Shown here piece after piece: positions 24,810 through 33,976 of a stretch of DNA of 64,000 nucleotides (position 1 is the stretch's first letter; every line of letters starts with the position of its first letter). The position numbers and the translations under genes are program-made. The notes beneath the pieces were generated by a model, which had not been told where the DNA came from, did not search any database, and saw only the letters and a program-made list of their open reading frames with translations. The stretch spans positions 62,001 through 126,000 of the forward strand of contig NZ_JAHPZL010000001.1 in the NCBI RefSeq assembly GCF_019331795.1, in the 5' to 3' direction. The stretch comes from Austwickia sp. TVS 96-490-7B. Lineage in GTDB: Bacteria; Actinomycetota; Actinomycetes; Actinomycetales; Dermatophilaceae.

Positions 24810-26084
24810 TCACGCTGTCAGCGAGGGGTACAGCGGGTGAGCGGCGGCGACGGCTTCGACCCGGGCACGCAAGGCGTCGGCCTCGGCGTCAGTGAGCCCA
24901 GCGTGCAGGGCACTGGCAATGATGTCGGCGACCTCGCGGAAGTCGTCTTCCTGGAGCCCACGCGTCGCGAGGGCTGGCGTGCCGATCCGCAGGCCAGAGG
25001 TGACCATCGGGGGCCGCGGGTCGTGGGGGATGGCGTTGCGATTGACGGTGATGCCAATGCGATGCAGCTGGTCTTCGCCCTGCTTGCCGTCCAGCTCGGA
25101 ATCGCGCAGGTCGACCAGAACGAGGTGGACGTCGGTGCCACCGGAGAGAACTTTCACGCCGAGGGCGGCCATGTCTGGCTGGGAGAGCCGCTCGGCGAGG
25201 ATCCGCGCGCCATCGAGAGTGCGCTGTTGACGCTCGATAAACTCCGGGCTGGCCGCGACCTTAAAGGCCACCGCTTTAGCAGCGATGACATGCTCCAGCG
25301 GGCCACCCTGCATCCCTGGGAACACTGCAGAGTTGATCTTCTTGGCCAGGTCGGCGTCGTTGGTCAGGATGATGCCGCCACGAGGCCCGCACAACGTCTT
25401 GTGGGTGGTGGACGTCACCACGTGGGCGTGCGGCACCGGGTTGGGGTGCAGGCCAGCCGCGACAAGCCCCGCGAAGTGGGCCATGTCCACCATCAGATAG
25501 GCGCCAACCTCGTCGGCGATCCGCCGGAACTCGGCAAAGTCCAACTGGCGAGGGTACGCCGACCAGCCCGCGATGATCATCTTTGGCCGACGCTCGTGAG
25601 CGAGCCGCTCCACCTCAGCCATGTCGACCCGACCGTGCTCGTCGACGTGATACGCCGCAACGTCAAACATCTTGCCGCTGTAGTTGATCCGCATTCCGTG
25701 GGTGAGATGCCCACCGTTGGCCAGGTCAAGGCCGAGGATGGTGTCACCGTGCTTCAGCAAGGCGAAGTAGACGGCGGTATTGGCCTGCGCCCCAGAGTGC
25801 GGTTGGACGTTGGCGAATTCCGCCCCGAAGAGCGCCTTCACCCGGTCGATGGCCAACTGCTCCACCACGTCGACATGCTCACAACCGCCGTAGTAGCGCC
25901 GACCGGGATATCCCTCGGCGTACTTGTTGGTCGCCACCGAACCCTGCGCCTGCATCACTGCGACCGGCGCGAAGTTTTCCGAAGCGATCATCTCCAAGGT
26001 CGTCTCCTGCCGCTCGCGCTCGGCGTCGAGAGCAGCGGCAATGTCGGGGTCGACGGCGGCAAGCGGAGCGTTGAGCAGATCCAT
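24810..26084 (-). CDS. glyA: Serine hydroxymethyltransferase
   Basis: A 424-aa PLP enzyme that converts serine and tetrahydrofolate to glycine and methylene-tetrahydrofolate. It has IASENFAP (33-40), [15 protein letters not shown], the aspartate in VDMAHFAGL (200-207) and the PLP Lys229 in [14 protein letters not shown]. The ATG at 26084 has GGAGG 8 bases upstream; the open frame extends 56 codons upstream but that part is not conserved. The leader upstream (26085-26382) contains no riboswitch that I can recognise. Confidence 0.96.
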   Translation of the reverse strand: MDLLNAPLAAVDPDIAAALDAERERQETTLEMIASENFAPVAVMQAQGSVATNKYAEGYPGRRYYGGCEHVDVVEQLAIDRVKALFGAEFANVQPHSGAQANTAVYFALLKHGDTILGLDLANGGHLTHGMRINYSGKMFDVAAYHVDEHGRVDMAEVERLAHERRPKMIIAGWSAYPRQLDFAEFRRIADEVGAYLMVDMAHFAGLVAAGLHPNPVPHAHVVTSTTHKTLCGPRGGIILTNDADLAKKINSAVFPGMQGGPLEHVIAAKAVAFKVAASPEFIERQQRTLDGARILAERLSQPDMAALGVKVLSGGTDVHLVLVDLRDSELDGKQGEDQLHRIGITVNRNAIPHDPRPPMVTSGLRIGTPALATRGLQEDDFREVADIIASALHAGLTDAEADALRARVEAVAAAHPLYPSLTA

Positions 26085-26382
26085 GTCGCCATCCTCCCAT
26101 GCGGCACCGACGACGCGAGAGGTCCTCCGGCCATTGAATGAGAGACAACTCCTGGGCTCAGGAAGGACGTGCGGACAAAAATATGGACTCAACAGAGGTA
26201 TGTGGCTCTTGGGGCGATCGAGACCCCAGCGACAGCCAACCGACAAACCCACAGGTCAGAAGCGGCTCCCGCCGCCGTTTTGCAGTTCCGCCAACAGTCC
26301 CATATGCTTTCTCAAGTCCTCGACGGATCCGATAGCGGCTCGCTAGAGGCGACGGTCCTGCGGGTGACACCGCACCATATAG

Positions 26383-26455
26383 GTCCCCATCGTCTAGCGG
26401 CCTAGGACCCCGCCCTTTCACGGCGGTAGCACGGGTTCGAATCCCGTTGGGGATA
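26383..26455 (+). tRNA. tRNA-Glu (TTC anticodon)
   Basis: The 73-nt cloverleaf has acceptor GTCCCCA paired with TGGGGAT, anticodon loop CTTTCAC (TTC), T arm CGGGTTCGAATCCCG and discriminator A. CCA is not encoded. It is the first of three tRNA genes in a row. Confidence 0.97.
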
Positions 26456-26482
26456 CGCAGTACAAGCAGTACCTCTTTACGA

Positions 26483-26556
26483 GGCCCCGTAGCGCAGTTG
26501 GTTAGCGCGCCGCCCTGTCACGGCGGAGGTCGCCGGTTCGAGCCCGGTCGGGGTCG
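26483..26556 (+). tRNA. tRNA-Asp (GTC anticodon)
   Basis: The 74-nt cloverleaf has acceptor GGCCCCG paired with CGGGGTC, D arm AGCGCAGTTGGTTAGCGC, anticodon loop CTGTCAC (GTC) and discriminator G. CCA is not encoded. Confidence 0.97.
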
Positions 26557-26568
26557 CTCATTATGCAA

Positions 26569-26645
26569 GGCCAGGTAGCTCAGTTGGTACGAGCGTCCGA
26601 CTGAAAATCGGAAGGTCGACAGTTCGATCCTGTCCCTGGCCACCA
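26569..26645 (+). tRNA. tRNA-Phe (GAA anticodon), CCA encoded
   Basis: The 77-nt cloverleaf has acceptor GGCCAGG paired with CCTGGCC, anticodon loop CTGAAAA (GAA), discriminator A and encoded CCA. It is the last gene of the Glu-Asp-Phe cluster. Confidence 0.97.
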
Positions 26646-26648
26646 CCC

Positions 26649-26687
26649 AAAACCCAGGCAGAGTTCCTCTGGCCTGGGTTTTTTTTA
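26649..26687 (+). terminator. Rho-independent terminator of the tRNA cluster
   Basis: AACCCAGGC (26651-26659) and GCCTGGGTT (26672-26680) pair perfectly, and the hairpin runs into a T tract ending at 26687. It directly follows tRNA-Phe. Confidence 0.93.
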
Positions 26688-27080
26688 TTGTCGGCGCACG
26701 GCGTTGTGTTGGCGGATTGACACTCAATGCCCATGAAACCCCTCCTATGCCCGCACGAGTGCCCTGAACGCGAGCACTCAGAGCTGGTCGAACGGACAGA
26801 GTGAGCCACCGGGTCATCGTGGAGCGCAAGAGGACAGCTGAAGGATCGGGCCAAGGCTGGCCGCAGTGCTCTGGTTGGGGTGGGTAGCCTAGAGCGGCTT
26901 GGTGCGATCTGCGCAGGGCTGGGGATTGATCGATTGGGGAAGTGATTGATGCAAAGGTTCAGGGCGAGCGATCGTGCGATGCGGTTCGACGCCGAGAGCC
27001 AGCAGCGCAGTCCGAAGACACCGTGGTCCGGTGATCACTCGCGCTATGACGAACCCCTGGCGCTACGAGAAGGCGGCGCG
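26688..27080. other. Intergenic stretch without a supported gene
   Basis: Open frames here cross the tRNA genes or lack starts and codon bias. I see no structured RNA or repeat. Confidence 0.5.
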
Positions 27081-27542
27081 GTGAGGCGGCGGGTGGCGAT
27101 GGTCCTGGCCGGGTTGATGGTGTGTGGGATGACTGCTTGTGGTGGGGGAGGCAACATGTTTGGTGATGAGCCGAATACGCCGGTGGCGGTGTCGGGTTTG
27201 CCGTCGGATCCGAAGGACGCGTTGCAGGAGTTGCGGCGTCGGTTGGTCGGTGAAGGGGTCGCTATCGCGAGGGGTTTAGCGTTTCCGGTGCAGCGAGCGG
27301 TTTTCGCGTTTGAGGCGGGCCGCAATCGCAAACTGCGCAAGGCGAATCTGTTCATATCGTTGGGGGTGTTCCCGCAGGAGCAGTGGCCGGCAATCCACCA
27401 ACGCCAACGGACCATGCACCCCACACACCCCCACCAACCGATCCTCCACCCACCGCCCAAACCCACGCTCCAACTCAGCAATGTCGATGTCGATGGTGTT
27501 TGTCATGATGTCTGCTCCTTGAAATGGTGCTGTTGTACGTGA
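27081..27542 (+). pseudogene. Lipoprotein gene, probably truncated
   Basis: From GTG 27081 the frame encodes a lipoprotein signal with a hydrophobic core (VAMVLAGLMVCGM) and lipobox GMTAC at residues 16-20, then a Gly linker and about 40 plausible residues ending near GVAIARGL. Beyond about 27276 the frame becomes His/Pro/Cys-rich and lies antisense to another credible small ORF, so I think the native C-terminus is lost. No family is recognised. It may be a decaying gene or the product of a deletion that joined two convergent genes. Confidence 0.35.
27276..27506 (-). CDS. Small hypothetical protein (76 aa)
   Basis: A 76-aa ORF with a good ribosome site, AAGGAG, 8 bases before the ATG at 27506. 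Its composition (MTNTIDIDIAELERGFGRW, then HPQRYEQIRLAQFAIAARL) looks like a real soluble protein. It ends exactly where the opposing lipoprotein frame stops looking credible, so its own C-terminus may also be cut. No family or function is recognised, and I see no operon partner. Confidence 0.45.
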   Translation of the reverse strand: MTNTIDIDIAELERGFGRWVEDRLVGVCGVHGPLALVDCRPLLLREHPQRYEQIRLAQFAIAARLKRENRSLHRKR

Positions 27543-27625
27543 TGCGAGGATGTCGAGCCGCCTGACGGATAGTCCGCGGCTCCTCTGGGACACCGACGGT
27601 GGCGACGTCCCAAAGTCGAGATGAC

Positions 27626-27660
27626 ACCAGGTGCGGGACACGATGTGCCCCGCACCTGGT
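27626..27660. terminator. Hairpin downstream of the five-thioredoxin gene
   Basis: ACCAGGTGCGGG (27626-27637) and CCCGCACCTGGT (27649-27660) form a perfect 12-bp stem 15 bp past the stop of the minus-strand gene. There is no T run, so it is a likely but unproven terminator. Confidence 0.6.
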
Positions 27661-27675
27661 CCTACCGTGACGGCG

Positions 27676-29802
27676 TCAGGACACCGACGCCCGACCCTCA
27701 GAAGAGTCGACGGGGTACTTCGTGCTGAGCATCTTGTCGATCCAGGCGGTCATTGCAGGTTTGCCGACAGCGCCTTCCAGCGGGTCGATAACGGTCTGCA
27801 CCTTGCCGTTGTAGATCACCATCATCGTCGGGAGTTCACCACTCACCCAGATGTTGTTGTCATACAACAACTCACGCGCCTGGTTGTTGTCGTAATCCAG
27901 GTTGGCCAAAGTCCACTTGCCACCACTGGCTTTAGCGAGATCGGCAGCCAGCGTGCCATGGCGACGCGAACCGCTGGACCAGCTGTCGTCGTGAACCCGC
28001 AATGCCACCGGGTGACGCTTGGAAATCGCCAACATGTCGTTCCACGACGTGCCATCGGTCACCGTCATCGTCGCTGGGTCGGTCGCAGGAGTTCCACCCT
28101 TGATGACCTGATCAATCCAGGTGTTCAGCGCATTCTTGTCGCCGTCGTACCCGGCGCGACGCGCTGTCTCCTTGCCGTTAATGATGGATACCAAGGTGGG
28201 GAACCATGGCTTGCCGTACTTCTCCCACAGCTTCGGATACTTCGTCCCATCCAAACGCCCCACAAAGAAGGCACCATTGCTGGCCTTCAGCTTCGCTTCG
28301 AGAACGGGCGCCATCTGCTGGCAAGGAATGCAACCGTCCTTAGAGAAATCAAGGATGAACGGTGTCTTCTTCGACCGAGCGATCAACTCGTCGTAGTTTT
28401 TATCCGTGACCTCGATGAAACCAGCATGCGACGGCTCAGACGGATCAGCAGGATCGGCGGGGTCACTCGGGTCCGATGGGTCAGGGTCGGGTGCCGGGTC
28501 AGGGTCCGGCGCTGACGGCGAGAACCCGTTGACCACACTGTCGATATAGGTCTTCAGCTTGGCTTTATTGTCATAGCCGACTGACCGACCCTGTGGGGCT
28601 TCCTTGCCGTAAGTGAACGGCACGAGGGTGGGGTACGCATTGACGCCCAAGACATCCTTGGCGTCAGAGGTATCAGCATCAATGATTCCCAATACCCACT
28701 TACCGTTGGCCTGCGCGGCGAGTTCCCGGATCACCGGGTCCATCTGCTGGCAAGCGTGGCACCATGCCGGGGCAGTGACCAGGAAGAAAACCGGCCGTTT
28801 GCTGCTTTCCTTTTTCAGCTGGCCGAAGTTTGCCATGGTGACGTCAATGACAGATTCTCCAGCTGGCGTCTCTGGCTCTTCTGGCGCGGGATCTGAAGCC
28901 CCAAAACCGTCAATGACGCCGTCCAGATACTCCTTCAGCTGTGGCTCATCGGCATATCCGACGTAGCGGCCCTGGGGAGCTTCTTTACCGTGGGTATACG
29001 CAATCGTCGTGGGGAAACCTTTGATGTTGAAGTAATTGCCCACATCGGTCTTGTCGTTGTCGACGACTGCCAAGATCCACTTGCCTTTGGCTTGCTTGGC
29101 AAGGCGGGTCACCACTGGCTTCATCTTCTCGCAGTAGCTGCAGCCCTCTTCGGTCACCCAGAAGAACACCGGCCGTTTGGTGCTCTCCTGCTTGAGCTGC
29201 TCAATGTTGGCCATCGTCACGTCGACGATCGGACCGAACGATGGAGCTGACGTCCCCGGGCCGCCCGGGTTGCTCGGGGTGGTGGGGTTACTCGGGGGGG
29301 TGGTCGGTGTGGGGCTGGGCTTGGACGGCTTGAAACCCTTGAGAATGTCGGCGATAAATGCCTTCAGCGGCGCCTCGCCGCCGTAACCCTCGTGGCGGCC
29401 CTTCTTGGCTTCCTTGCCGTTGGTGTAAGCGATCGTTGTCGGGTAGCCCTCAACCTTGAAGGCATCCTTGGCATCTGACGTGTCGACGTCGATGATCGCT
29501 AGAACCCACTTGCCCTTCGCTTCCTTGGCCAGGCGGCGAATCACAGGGTCCATCTGCTGGCAGTAGTAGCACCACGCTGGGGCGGTCACCACGAAGAGGA
29601 CCGGACGTTTGTGGCTCTCTTTCTTCAGCTTGTCCAAGTTCGCCTTCGTCACGTTGACGATCGGCGAGTCGGCCAGATCAGCTGCGGCTGCAGTCGCAAC
29701 TTGTTCAGGTGTGGACGCAAAAGCCACATCAGTGACCAGTCCACTGCACATCACCACACCAGCAGCAAGGAATGCGATAGAACGACGAGGTCTGATTCTC
29801 AC
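27676..29802 (-). CDS. Secreted protein with five tandem thioredoxin-like domains
   Basis: A 708-aa exported protein. Residues 1-29 form a Sec signal peptide. Five thioredoxin-like repeats follow: active sites Cys78-Cys81 (AWCYYCQQM), Cys221-Cys224 (EGCSYCEKM), Cys348-Cys351 (AWCHACQQM) and Cys491-Cys494 (DGCIPCQQM). The fifth, near 607-612, reads SWSSGS and has lost both cysteines. Each repeat has the cis-Pro region (YPTT, FPTT, YPTL, FPTL, LPTM) and a GY/GYD tail. Linkers are Pro/Thr-rich (about 160-185) and Asp/Pro-rich (about 432-458). It starts at a GTG behind AAAGGGAA. It likely works outside the membrane as a disulfide oxidoreductase or isomerase, or as a multi-site redox scaffold. No partner such as DsbD or CcdA is adjacent. 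Confidence 0.85.
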   Translation of the reverse strand: MRIRPRRSIAFLAAGVVMCSGLVTDVAFASTPEQVATAAAADLADSPIVNVTKANLDKLKKESHKRPVLFVVTAPAWCYYCQQMDPVIRRLAKEAKGKWVLAIIDVDTSDAKDAFKVEGYPTTIAYTNGKEAKKGRHEGYGGEAPLKAFIADILKGFKPSKPSPTPTTPPSNPTTPSNPGGPGTSAPSFGPIVDVTMANIEQLKQESTKRPVFFWVTEEGCSYCEKMKPVVTRLAKQAKGKWILAVVDNDKTDVGNYFNIKGFPTTIAYTHGKEAPQGRYVGYADEPQLKEYLDGVIDGFGASDPAPEEPETPAGESVIDVTMANFGQLKKESSKRPVFFLVTAPAWCHACQQMDPVIRELAAQANGKWVLGIIDADTSDAKDVLGVNAYPTLVPFTYGKEAPQGRSVGYDNKAKLKTYIDSVVNGFSPSAPDPDPAPDPDPSDPSDPADPADPSEPSHAGFIEVTDKNYDELIARSKKTPFILDFSKDGCIPCQQMAPVLEAKLKASNGAFFVGRLDGTKYPKLWEKYGKPWFPTLVSIINGKETARRAGYDGDKNALNTWIDQVIKGGTPATDPATMTVTDGTSWNDMLAISKRHPVALRVHDDSWSSGSRRHGTLAADLAKASGGKWTLANLDYDNNQARELLYDNNIWVSGELPTMMVIYNGKVQTVIDPLEGAVGKPAMTAWIDKMLSTKYPVDSSEGRASVS

Positions 29803-30007
29803 GGCTGTTCCCTTTCTGAATACATTTCTGTCGGTGACATCTCACGAAAAGCTAGGATCGAGAGAAGCGGCCAGGGGACCAGGACGTCCAGGGACCACCT
29901 CGTTGATCGCTCACCTCCATCTCTTCGAATGGACGCCGTCACCGCACCATGTGCGCCGCAACGGAAGTCGACTCGCACTTCGGAAAAGCTTTACTGCAGG
30001 AAAGTTG

Positions 30008-31414
30008 TCAAGACCAATGCCTTATCAAAGGCCGGATGTTGGCGCCGCGGGCCAGGCCACACCGTCCCGCCAGGACATACACCCCGAACGCCACCACCAG
30101 GGAAGTCAACGAAGGAATATTCCATCCCCACAAAAACTCCGGATACTCCATCGAGATCCGCCCCGCAAGATAACCCAACACCCACGCCAACAAACCAGCA
30201 GGCACCACCATCGGCACCACCGCCGGCAACTCCCCACGCTCACGCGACTCCGCCAACTCCACCCGCCACGACCGACACACGAAATAATCCGCGATCATGA
30301 TCGCCGCAATCGGCGGACACACCACACCCAACTCCAACAAAAACGGCTGGAACAACTTCGCAAAACCCACCGCCGACAACACCGCACCCAGCGCACCCAA
30401 CCCCAACGCCACACCAGCACGCGGCAACCGAATCCCCGCCAACACATCCACCGCGTTGACCACACCCAAACTCGACGGGTACAGATTCCAGTCATTCACC
30501 TTGACAATTGAGACCACTAACACCAAGACGCCAAGCACCCCAGATGTCGACTGAATAATCCCGACGACAGCTCCGGCATCTCCGGGAATCGTCACCTTCA
30601 GTGCGTGGGCCAAGAGTACGCCGATCACACCGACGAAATACTCACCCAAAGTCACACCCACCACGGTCTGCTTGACCACGTCAGCCACCGACCGGTTATA
30701 CCGCGACATATCCGGGGTAAAAATCGCCCCAACGATAAACCCACCAGCAACGAACGTCGTTGCCGCAGCCAACGAAATCGGCTGACCTGACGGACCCGAG
30801 GAGAACAGCGCCATTCCCTGGTCGGAGAGCACTTTGGAGACGGACCAGACGCAGACCAACAGGAACGCTGGTACGGCGATCCACGCAACCCAGGACATCG
30901 CCGCAAAACCCAGAGTGACCACCGCAGTCACGACCAGACCACCAACGATGGCCCAGATCCACATGGGGATGGCGGGGACCAGGGAGTGCAGACCCTCAGC
31001 GAAGACCGCGTTCTGCACCGCGAACCAGCCGACCAAGGACGTCGCCATCACCAAACCCACCAACGCCGACCCGACAGTCCCAAAACCAGACCACCGTGCC
31101 AACACCGACGTTGACAACCCCTCCTTCACCCCAGCGATCCCCAAGAAGATCGACACGACCTCCAAGATCACCGACCCCAACGTGATCGCGATCATCGCAT
31201 CCCAAAACGACAACCCCACACCAATCGACGCAGCCAACATGAACTGCGCCAACGCAGACAACATCCCAAACCGCTGCATCGCCACACTGACCCACCCATA
31301 CCGGGCAGATTCAGGGACCCGCACCAACGAAAAATCGTCGTGGAGTGTGATGAGTGTTTCTTCTGAAGATGGGGCCCCAATCATCGGGTCCTGGGAAGTG
31401 GGAGTAGCTGCCAT
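30008..31414 (-). CDS. NCS1-family cytosine/purine permease-like transporter
   Basis: A 468-aa membrane protein with about 12 helices. The N-terminal segment DDFSLVRVPESARYGWVSVAMQRFG and the later FTPDMSRYNRS motif, with YPSSLGVVNA, match the nucleobase:cation symporter-1 group (CodB type). The ATG at 31414 is preceded by GGAGG; the frame extends 19 codons further. No deaminase or other pyrimidine gene is next to it, so substrate identity (cytosine or another nucleobase or related heterocycle) is inferred from family only. Confidence 0.85.
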   Translation of the reverse strand: MAATPTSQDPMIGAPSSEETLITLHDDFSLVRVPESARYGWVSVAMQRFGMLSALAQFMLAASIGVGLSFWDAMIAITLGSVILEVVSIFLGIAGVKEGLSTSVLARWSGFGTVGSALVGLVMATSLVGWFAVQNAVFAEGLHSLVPAIPMWIWAIVGGLVVTAVVTLGFAAMSWVAWIAVPAFLLVCVWSVSKVLSDQGMALFSSGPSGQPISLAAATTFVAGGFIVGAIFTPDMSRYNRSVADVVKQTVVGVTLGEYFVGVIGVLLAHALKVTIPGDAGAVVGIIQSTSGVLGVLVLVVSIVKVNDWNLYPSSLGVVNAVDVLAGIRLPRAGVALGLGALGAVLSAVGFAKLFQPFLLELGVVCPPIAAIMIADYFVCRSWRVELAESRERGELPAVVPMVVPAGLLAWVLGYLAGRISMEYPEFLWGWNIPSLTSLVVAFGVYVLAGRCGLARGANIRPLIRHWS

Positions 31415-31911
31415 GACATCCCTCCGGCGAAGAACTAGACGAGGAACGAAGATAGATGATCCTGAAACCACATCAGTTGGCGACAGACTCCAATTGCGCT
31501 CTCGTCAACGATGTGCAGACAAGAACACGTCACGGTCTTCATATGAAAATCGACACGGTTGTTACCGCGTCGATCACAAGAAGCCCGCCACCCCTCGTTG
31601 TTTTCCTTTCTTCGCCTGGTTCATAGACCTGGCCGTGCAGATCACCACAGCCGTAGGGAGTGCTATGTCGCTATTCGCCCGGAATGCTGCTCCGACCGCT
31701 CTCCCGATGGCCACATTTCATGGCATTCAGGAAGACGGGCCGGGTTCACCCCGCGCGACACAGCAGAGTCAACTACGCGCCCCCCAAGGAGGGGACCAGG
31801 CACAGGTAAACAGTTCCCCCGGTTGTCCTTCGATTCAGTAAGTACACAGCCGGACACCGGTAAAGCCCCGCGTCAGCTGACACGGGGAGTCTCGCTGAGA
31901 CCCAATAGGGT
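31415..31911. other. Intergenic region upstream of the NCS1 permease
   Basis: A 497-bp stretch without a credible gene. It holds the near-perfect 22-bp palindrome at 31866-31887, with outer arms CCCCG/CGGGG and core GTCAGCTGAC, close to the end of the GNAT gene. It may be an operator or a weak terminator. No known riboswitch is recognised. Confidence 0.4.
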
Positions 31912-32460
31912 TCACATCTGGAGGATGGGTAGTGGGCTGCGCATCGGCCAGGGGTCGCTCACCAGACGCCCATAGGTGAGGACGTCAACTCGCTGCCCCT
32001 CGGAGAAGAACTTCCCTCGTTCGATCCCTTCCAGGATGAAACCAGCCCGTCGGGCAATTGCTCCAGACGCCAGATTGTCAGCGCGATGCCCGAGTTCCAG
32101 CCGCTCCAAGCCCCCGTCGGTCAGTGCCCAATCGGCGACGCTGCGCACCGCGAGAGAGGCCCACCCTCGGCCTCGATGGGAGACATTCATCCAGTAGTAC
32201 AGCCAGGCGCGCCGATCGGCCGGGTAGACGTCCAGCCCCACCATGCCGACGAGAGTGTCCAGGGCGTCCACCACGGCGACTCCGTGATGTTCGGCGCCGA
32301 TCTGGGTGTACGTCCGGATGTAGCGCTGCGCTTCATCGATATCAGTGACTCGACCCTGACGGATCATCGCCGGATCTGCGCTGAAGGCCACCAGCACCGC
32401 GGCCGCGTCTTCATCGCGAATTTTCCTCAGGGCCAAGCTATTACCGGTCATGGCGCGCAT
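31912..32460 (-). CDS. GNAT-family N-acetyltransferase (RimJ/RimL-like)
   Basis: A 182-aa acetyl-CoA-dependent acyltransferase. Motif A is NVSHRGRGWASLAVRSVADW with the RGRGW pyrophosphate loop. It is followed by LERLELGHRADNLASGAIARRAGF, the typical RimJ/RimL ending ahead of the final strands. The start is placed at ATG 32460 behind GAGGGGG; a second ATG three codons later is possible. It may modify a ribosomal protein N-terminus or a small amine. It has no operon partner. Confidence 0.83.
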   Translation of the reverse strand: MRAMTGNSLALRKIRDEDAAAVLVAFSADPAMIRQGRVTDIDEAQRYIRTYTQIGAEHHGVAVVDALDTLVGMVGLDVYPADRRAWLYYWMNVSHRGRGWASLAVRSVADWALTDGGLERLELGHRADNLASGAIARRAGFILEGIERGKFFSEGQRVDVLTYGRLVSDPWPMRSPLPILQM

Positions 32461-32586
32461 GATGGCATGTCCCCCTCGACCCCAGATGCGCACCCCCTGC
32501 GACGGGGCTGCCCGCTGGGCCCTCTTCGCCTCGCAGGCATCCCGTGATCACACCGTCACCGGCTGTCCCAATCACCGGTCATAGTC

Positions 32587-32598
32587 GGTCGATCGACC
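32587..32598. promoter_or_regulatory. 12-bp palindrome GGTCGATCGACC, candidate operator
   Basis: A perfect palindrome in the divergent GNAT/GntR intergenic region, 174 bp before the GntR gene. It could be an autoregulatory site, but this is shown only by symmetry and position. Confidence 0.3.
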
Positions 32599-32771
32599 CT
32601 TAAAAACCCCCTCCCACCTGCGAACTTAAGATTGCAACCCGTGGTCCTGACAGGTACCTTCATAGGGACGTCTTAGATGCAACGGTCCGGCTGTCCCATG
32701 ACGCTCCACCGACTGCAAGGCGTGTGTGAGGGGGACGATCAACTCAGCACCACACGACGTAGGAGGGAAAG

Positions 32772-33422
32772 ATGGACCGGCAACAGTCGGCCACCGATCG
32801 CGCCTATGCGGACACCCGAGCCAAGATCTTGGACGGCACCCTCGCCGGAGGCGATGTCATCACCGAAGGACAGGTCTCCACCGCATTAGGAGTTAGCAGG
32901 ACACCAGTACGCGAAGCTTTCCTGCGCCTTCAGGCGGAAGGCCTCCTGGAGCTGTACCCCAAACGGGGCGCCGTGGTCGTCCCTATTTCACCGGACGAAG
33001 CTGTCTCACTCTCCGAAGCCCGGGAATTAATCGAAACTTTTGCCATCACTAAGCTCCTCACCGAAAGCGACCGCGCCCCCCGTAACCTCGTTGACCGGCT
33101 GTGGGAGCTGCTGACCGAACAATCCCGACAGCTTCGGGCCCGAGATCTTCCCGGATTCGTCAGCACAGATGGAGATTTCCACCTTGAAATCGTCACCGCA
33201 GCTCAAAATGCCCACCTGACCAGGCTCTACTCAGCGCTCAGGGATCGCCAGCACAGATTAACGATGTCCCATGCTGGACACCCAGCGTTGTCTTTCGAAC
33301 GGATCATTGAGGAGCACCACAAACTGGTCAAACTCTTAGAGGACGGCGATTTAGACGCCGCGCTGAGCGCCGTACGATCGCATGAACGACCACTGCGCAA
33401 GGAGGCCGTCCGCAGTCGGTGA
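32772..33422 (+). CDS. GntR/FadR-family transcriptional regulator (FCD domain)
   Basis: A 216-aa regulator with an N-terminal winged helix-turn-helix (GQVSTALGVSRTPVREAFLRLQAEGLL, residues about 33-58, with a PKRGAVV wing) and a C-terminal all-helical FCD ligand domain. The FCD metal-site residues appear as DGDFHLEIV and the HHKLVKLLEDGD repeat end. It starts at ATG behind AGGAGGG. It faces away from the GNAT gene and precedes the flagellar locus. The effector and target are unknown. Confidence 0.88.
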   Translation: MDRQQSATDRAYADTRAKILDGTLAGGDVITEGQVSTALGVSRTPVREAFLRLQAEGLLELYPKRGAVVVPISPDEAVSLSEARELIETFAITKLLTESDRAPRNLVDRLWELLTEQSRQLRARDLPGFVSTDGDFHLEIVTAAQNAHLTRLYSALRDRQHRLTMSHAGHPALSFERIIEEHHKLVKLLEDGDLDAALSAVRSHERPLRKEAVRSR

Positions 33423-33433
33423 GCCTCGCTCGG

Positions 33434-33976
33434 TCAGGCTGCCGACTGGTCGGCGCGAACCTCGCCAACCACGGGCTGCACCCCGGCCTGCGATACTGCC
33501 GGGATCGCAGCTGGTTCCACCGGCTCCACCGCGAAGGGGTCGCCCGGAATGGGGTGCCCTGACTCATCATGTGGGTCAGAGACGATCCGCCCCGACAAAG
33601 CGTCCTGGCGAGCCATCGCGTGAAACGCCTGCTCTGGTGGAATCTCCACGACTGCCTCGACTTTCGGCGGCCGCACCGCCTCCACGACGGCGTACACCAG
33701 ATGCGACAGCAGCCAGGCAACGGCTAGGGCGGCGAACACCCGCATCATCAACGCATCGAAAGCGAGCCCACCAGCCTGGTACGTCGACAGGCTGGGTAAA
33801 CACATCACCATCGCCAGCAGCACCACCACCGCGAATGGCACTCCTTCGGGGGCGGTTTCTACGACGAGCTGCGCGCGAGTGCCCTCCTCAGCTTGGCCTT
33901 TCTTTCCTCGGCGGCCCTTTTTGCCGCCTTTGCCGCCCTGAGCGGCGGCCTCAGGCTGCCGTGACTTCTTGGACAT
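33434..33976 (-). CDS. Uncharacterised membrane protein at the end of the flagellar operon
   Basis: A 180-aa protein: a Lys/Gly-rich start (GGKGGKKGRRGKKGQ), two predicted membrane helices near residues 47-62 and 75-95 (PFAVVVLLAMVMCLPSL, MRVFAALAVAWLLSHLVY), then an acidic, Pro-rich tail. It overlaps the end of flhA by 26 bp and is the last gene of the run. I do not know the family. A role in export or motor assembly is suggested only by coupling to flhA; it could be a FlhA- or FlhB-associated accessory protein of actinobacteria. Confidence 0.65.
   Translation of the reverse strand: MSKKSRQPEAAAQGGKGGKKGRRGKKGQAEEGTRAQLVVETAPEGVPFAVVVLLAMVMCLPSLSTYQAGGLAFDALMMRVFAALAVAWLLSHLVYAVVEAVRPPKVEAVVEIPPEQAFHAMARQDALSGRIVSDPHDESGHPIPGDPFAVEPVEPAAIPAVSQAGVQPVVGEVRADQSAA

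Noticed and set aside
26085-26382. Possible ZTP or glycine riboswitch ahead of glyA
   Set aside because: Partial likeness only (GTTGGCGGAAC, GGCGGCGGGAGCC on the minus strand); the conserved CCGCCTGGGC-type end and a plausible pseudoknot are absent.
26518-26829. 103-codon minus-strand ORF
   Set aside because: It runs through the tRNA-Phe gene, part of tRNA-Asp and their terminator, so it is not coding.
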